A DNA stretch of 64,000 nt from NCBI GenBank assembly GCA_900553605.1, contig USDX01000005.1, positions 1 through 64,000 on the forward strand. Reading direction: 5' to 3'. Of this stretch, positions 60,723-64,000 are shown in pieces. The stretch comes from an uncultured Eggerthella sp. (GTDB lineage Bacteria; Actinomycetota; Coriobacteriia; Coriobacteriales; Eggerthellaceae). The notes under the pieces were generated by a model that made no database searches, was not told the DNA's origin, and saw only the letters and a program-made list of their open reading frames with translations. Position 1 is the first letter of the stretch, and each line of letters starts with the position of its first letter. Made by a program: the position numbers and the translations under genes.

Positions 60723-62165
60723 CTAATGTGAGCGAGCAAGGAAGTCCGCGAGTGCTGCGGCGATTTCTTCGATTTCTTCGTTGTTCATAAGAGTTCGTGC
60801 GTCAAAAAGCAGCTTCTCTCGGTTAATACGAGCTATGACGGGGGTGCGACGATTTTGGGCAAGGTAGGCGGCACACTCTTGTGCGCTCCAGCCCGAGGGT
60901 TCGATCTCAACCGCATAGGAGGGGATGTCGTACATGGGAAGAGAGCCGCCTCCCGCACGCGCAATGCTTGTTACGACAGAGATACTGCATGATCCTTCGG
61001 GGACTGAAGCAGAAATTGCTTTGCGCAGTGATTCTGCCTGCTCTTCTACTGTTTCGGCAGGCGCGGTGAGCATATGCAAGGTTGGTATATACTCGTGTGC
61101 CTTCTCGGGGTCGAGGTACAGGCGAAGGGTGGCTTCAAGTGCGGCGATGGTCATTTTGTCGAGGCGCAAAGCACGTGCTAACGGATTCTTCTTCAGGCGA
61201 TCTATCAGGCATTTGTTGCCGACAATGATGCCTGCTTGTGGGCCGCCGAGCAGTTTGTCTCCCGAGAAGGAAACCAGATCGCAGCCTTCAAGCGCTTCAG
61301 TGACCGTGGGCTCCCCGTAGCCTTCGAGGCCTCGCAGTGGAAGGAGCATGCCAGAGCCAAGATCCTCATATACCAGAAGGTTATCTTCGCCAGTGCCGCT
61401 TCTGCGCTCGTTTTCACGAGCGGCGATCGCCTTCAACTCTTTTGCTTCTACCGATTCGGTAAAACCGATAAGGCGATAGTTGGAGGTATGAACCTTCAGC
61501 AGCATGGCGGTATCGGGTGTGATAGCGCGCTCGTAGTCGGAGGGGTGGGTTTTATTGGTGGTGCCCACTTCAACCATGTGCGCATTGGAGAAGTCCATAA
61601 TATCGGGAATGCGGAACGAGCCGCCGATTTCGATGAGCTCGCCACGGGAGATGACTGCTTGACGGTTGCGGGCGAATTCGTTGAGTACCATCATCACGGC
61701 AGCGGCATTGTTGTTGACCGCAATTGCTGCTTCTGCTCCAGTCAGGGTGCAGATTAGCTCTTCGCAGTGGGAATGCCTGCTGCCGCGTTGCATGGTGACA
61801 AGATCGTATTCCAGCGTGGAGTAGCCCTTTGCGGCGTTTTCGACTGCCGTTACCGCTTGCGGTGCGAGGGCGCTTCGTCCCAGATTGGTATGGAGTATCA
61901 CGCCTGAGGCATTGATCACCTGCTTGAGCGAGGGCTCGGCCTGCGCTTGCAAACGACGGAGCGTTCCGTTTGCTATCTCTTCTTCTGCGGGCGCCGAACT
62001 ACCTTCGAGGATCATAGTGCGGGCTGCTTCAACTTCCTTGCGAATGCAATCGACTACCAGTTCGTGGGGAAAGGCCTCCATTGGGATAGACCGAGAAAGC
62101 GTGGTGAGCACTTCGTCTACGGCAGGAAGGGCTCGCAGGGCTTTGAGCTGGAGTTCTGTTGGCAT
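60723..62165 (-). CDS. selA: L-seryl-tRNA(Sec) selenium transferase
   Basis: PLP enzyme converting Ser-tRNA-Sec to Sec-tRNA-Sec using selenophosphate. The 480-aa protein has ASGVILHTNLGRSALA, AVNNNAAAVMMVLN, FLARSH at the end, and the PLP lysine in SFSGDKLLGGPQAG. ATG 62165 is preferred over TTG 62174 because AGAGG lies 9 nt upstream. It is the first gene of the minus-strand sel block, divergent from the selenium transporter. selD (selenophosphate synthetase) is not in the window. Confidence 0.96.
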   Translation of the reverse strand: MPTELQLKALRALPAVDEVLTTLSRSIPMEAFPHELVVDCIRKEVEAARTMILEGSSAPAEEEIANGTLRRLQAQAEPSLKQVINASGVILHTNLGRSALAPQAVTAVENAAKGYSTLEYDLVTMQRGSRHSHCEELICTLTGAEAAIAVNNNAAAVMMVLNEFARNRQAVISRGELIEIGGSFRIPDIMDFSNAHMVEVGTTNKTHPSDYERAITPDTAMLLKVHTSNYRLIGFTESVEAKELKAIAARENERRSGTGEDNLLVYEDLGSGMLLPLRGLEGYGEPTVTEALEGCDLVSFSGDKLLGGPQAGIIVGNKCLIDRLKKNPLARALRLDKMTIAALEATLRLYLDPEKAHEYIPTLHMLTAPAETVEEQAESLRKAISASVPEGSCSISVVTSIARAGGGSLPMYDIPSYAVEIEPSGWSAQECAAYLAQNRRTPVIARINREKLLFDARTLMNNEEIEEIAAALADFLARSH

Positions 62166-62308
62166 AGTTTGCAACCTCTTCTGTGTCTGATCGGTTCAAA
62201 CCCAAATGTCGGGAGTGTATTCAAGCGCACATTATAAGAAGCTTCGTATTTAAAGGGCTTGCTTTTCCCATTAGTGGGCAATTTGAGGCACTGAAGTGAA
62301 AAGTTAGT

Positions 62309-62336
62309 GTGACAATCGCACGTCAATGGGTATAAT
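62309..62336 (+). promoter_or_regulatory. promoter of the selenium transporter gene
   Basis: GTGACA (62309-62314), a 16-nt spacer and a perfect TATAAT (62331-62336). It implies a leader of about 220 nt before the GTG start at 62567. A 19-nt sequence just upstream (62287-62305) is identical to one near the XRE-aminotransferase start (57992-58010). Confidence 0.65.
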
Positions 62337-62566
62337 CAGCGCGGCAAAAGCATGATGTTCAGCTGTTTTCTGCCTATGAGCTGGCCACGATGTGTTTGCC
62401 GTCGCTGCCCGATCGGGCCTTTGCTGCGCTTGATTCTGTCCCAAGCGCCATCTTTTCTGCATCCCCGCCCGCGTGGTGGGCTTCCTGTTGTGTCGGGCAA
62501 ACTGTGCCATTCCCCAATGCGGCATTAGCAGTTTTGCCCCTTCCCCCCTCAATGAAGGAGACTTGC

Positions 62567-63628
62567 GTGAACTCTGAGACTAAAGAACGAGTAATTCTCG
62601 TTGCATGCGGCGTTGTTGCTGCTGCCGTTGCTATCATGCTCGCATCGAACGGCAATCCGGGCAACATGGCAATTTGCATCGCCTGTTTTGTTCGTGATAC
62701 CGCTGGCGCCATGAAGCTGCAGACCAACGAAACGGTGCAGTACCTGCGCCCCGAAATCATTGGCATCATTGTTGGCGCTTGCGTTATGGCATTTGCAAAC
62801 AAGGAATTCAAGGCAACAGCTGGTTCTTCCCCCTTTACCCGCTTTGTCCTTGGCTTTGTAATGATGATTGGCTGCCTGATCTTCCTGGGTTGCCCCCTGC
62901 GCATGGTTCTGCGTATGGCGGGCGGCGACCTTAACGCCTGGGTTGCCCTTATTGGCTTTGCCGCTGGTATCGGTGTTGGCGTTCTGTTCCTGAAAAAAGG
63001 CTTTTCGCTGGGCCGCGCTGAAGCGGTAAAGAAGGCAGAAGGTCTTGCTCTCCCCGTTATCGTTATCGCCGTGTTCATCTTGAGCATTACCACCACTGTG
63101 TTTGCCGTTTCCCAGTCGGGTCCTGGCAGCATGCATGCCCCAGTTGTTCTTTCCATCATCGGCGGTATTGCTTTTGGCGTTATCGCTCAGCGCACGCGCC
63201 TTTGCTTCGCCGGCGGCCTGCGTGACACCTTCCTGGTACGTGATGGTTGGGGCTTGGTTGTAATCGGTATCCTGTTTGCCGGCGTGCTCATTTACAACCT
63301 TGCTTCTGGGCATTTCAACCTTAGCTTCGCCGATCAGCCCATCGCTCATACCGATGCTCTTTGGAACATTTTGGGTATGTTTGTTGTGGGCTTCAGCGCT
63401 ACGCTTTTGGGCGGCTGTCCTCTGCGTCAGATGGTATTGGCTGGCTCTGGTTCCGGCGATTCCGCTGTAACGTTTATCGGACTTCTGGTTGGAGCGGCAT
63501 TTGCCCACAACTTCGGTATTGCCTCTAGCCCCAAGGGCGTAACCGAGGCTGGTCAGATTGCCACCGTAGTTTGCATCGTCGTATTGTTCGTCATTGCCGC
63601 TGTTAACCTTAAGCGTGCACGTTCATAA
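62567..63628 (+). CDS. yedE: YedE-family selenium/sulfur transporter
   Basis: A 353-aa membrane protein of the YeeE/YedE family, which imports thiosulfate or a selenium compound. About nine hydrophobic segments are arranged as an internal duplication. The duplicated motif is GCPLR: LGCPLRMVLRMAGGDLNAW in the first half and LGGCPLRQMVLAGSGSGDSA in the second, with further conserved Cys in IACFVRDTAGA and RLCFAGGLRDTF. GTG 62567 has AAGGAG at 6-nt spacing. Being next to selAB and a TusA-like gene points to selenium rather than thiosulfate, as in the selenium-metabolism YedE group. Confidence 0.9.
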   Translation: MNSETKERVILVACGVVAAAVAIMLASNGNPGNMAICIACFVRDTAGAMKLQTNETVQYLRPEIIGIIVGACVMAFANKEFKATAGSSPFTRFVLGFVMMIGCLIFLGCPLRMVLRMAGGDLNAWVALIGFAAGIGVGVLFLKKGFSLGRAEAVKKAEGLALPVIVIAVFILSITTTVFAVSQSGPGSMHAPVVLSIIGGIAFGVIAQRTRLCFAGGLRDTFLVRDGWGLVVIGILFAGVLIYNLASGHFNLSFADQPIAHTDALWNILGMFVVGFSATLLGGCPLRQMVLAGSGSGDSAVTFIGLLVGAAFAHNFGIASSPKGVTEAGQIATVVCIVVLFVIAAVNLKRARS

Positions 63629-63639
63629 AGGAGCTCAAT

Positions 63640-63846
63640 ATGGTTACCGTAGACGCAAAGGGTTTGTTTTGCCCTGAACCATTAATGATGACCCAGGATG
63701 CCCTTAAAAAGAATCCTGACGAGCAGGTGGTTGTAGAGGTTGATAGCGCATCTCCGCGCGACAATATCCTGCGTCTTGCTCGTCGCAAGAAACTGAATGC
63801 CACTGTTGATGAAAAAGATGGTGTGTTCACCATTACTATCGGCTAA
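63640..63846 (+). CDS. yedF: TusA/YedF-like sulfurtransferase-fold protein
   Basis: A 68-aa SirA/TusA-fold protein with the active cysteine Cys11 in GLFCPEPLMM (CPxP). Family members carry persulfide or, in selenium clusters, perselenide. It starts 11 nt after yedE behind AAAGGAG and is clearly in the same transcript. The protein is only the TusA-like domain of YedF; the usual second DsrE-like domain is absent. Selenium delivery to SelD is the likely role (inference). Confidence 0.88.
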   Translation: MVTVDAKGLFCPEPLMMTQDALKKNPDEQVVVEVDSASPRDNILRLARRKKLNATVDEKDGVFTITIG

Positions 63847-63864
63847 CGTTTCGTAGCTTTGTTT

Positions 63865-63913
63865 GCCCCGATCAGCGCCTTGTTTCCAAGGAGAGTCTGG
63901 TCGGGGCTTTTTT
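63865..63913 (+). terminator. terminator of the yedE-yedF transcript
   Basis: GCCCCGA pairs with TCGGGGC across a 29-nt imperfect loop, followed by TTTTTT. The remaining 87 nt of the window contain no recognisable gene. Confidence 0.75.
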
Positions 63914-64000
63914 ATGCAAATGAAAATGGATTAAGGCTGAGCGTATTGCAGCGCGTTTGTCGTCTTGGGTCTACCGTAGGCGCTTTTCCTCAGGGGGAAA

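Overview
The window looks like a chromosomal segment of a mid-GC actinobacterium of the class Coriobacteriia, most likely Eggerthellaceae. This is inferred from gene style: an actinobacterial-type gene set with a II-A Cas9, a selenocysteine cluster, class B sortase, MscL with a C-terminal zinc ribbon, and an XRE-aminotransferase fusion. No 16S rRNA or other decisive marker is present.

Layout. (1) 0.2-6.9 kb: a complete type II-A CRISPR-Cas locus. A tracrRNA lies on the minus strand, followed by cas9, cas1, cas2, csn2 and a seven-repeat array. cas9 is interrupted by one in-frame amber codon (2690-2692) but is otherwise full length. (2) 6.9-9.7 kb: a decayed phage head module (scaffold N-terminus, frameshifted YjcQ-like gene, frameshifted MuF minor-head protein with a probable toxin-like C-terminus) interleaved with tRNA genes. 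The CRISPR array runs straight into the scaffold gene, and a single type I-E-like repeat sits at the other end of the fragment. (3) 10-22 kb: small membrane protein, mscL (also split by an in-frame amber), an HD protein, an ion transporter, an iron alcohol dehydrogenase, a RecJ-RecQ-like fusion, rel, an MBL hydrolase and a DUF47 protein. (4) 22-33 kb: lysC, a zinc-ribbon membrane protein, asd, a DEAD-box helicase, and a polyphosphate cluster (ppk1, ppx, two-domain PPK2). (5) 33.6-43 kb: class B sortase, purF-purM-purN-purH, a highly structured intergenic RNA-like element, a YbhN-like flippase, a nitroreductase and a J-domain membrane protein. (6) 43-50 kb: leuC-leuD-leuB, hisS, aspS. (7) 50-58 kb: HAD phosphatase, DUF5662, cysE, degV, DUF2797, tetR, a flavodoxin-fold reductase, an XRE-aminotransferase fusion and an acyl carrier protein. 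(8) 58.5-64 kb: a selenium block with tRNA-Sec, selB, selA, a YedE-type transporter and a TusA/YedF-like protein.

Shared themes. Lysine/threonine-family amino acids start with LysC and Asd; leucine and purine genes form compact same-strand runs. PPK1, Ppx and PPK2 together can make, degrade and use polyphosphate. SelA and SelB charge and deliver tRNA-Sec, while YedE and the TusA-like protein probably supply selenium. A 33-nt imperfect palindrome (consensus starting GTGGGAAAATGGGACCTG) recurs eight times between 23 and 58 kb, always at or near the 3' ends of genes.

The observations most worth following are the two amber-interrupted genes (cas9, mscL), the array/phage junction with its orphan I-E-like repeat, the MuF toxin-like gene, and the structured element at 39.9-40.15 kb.
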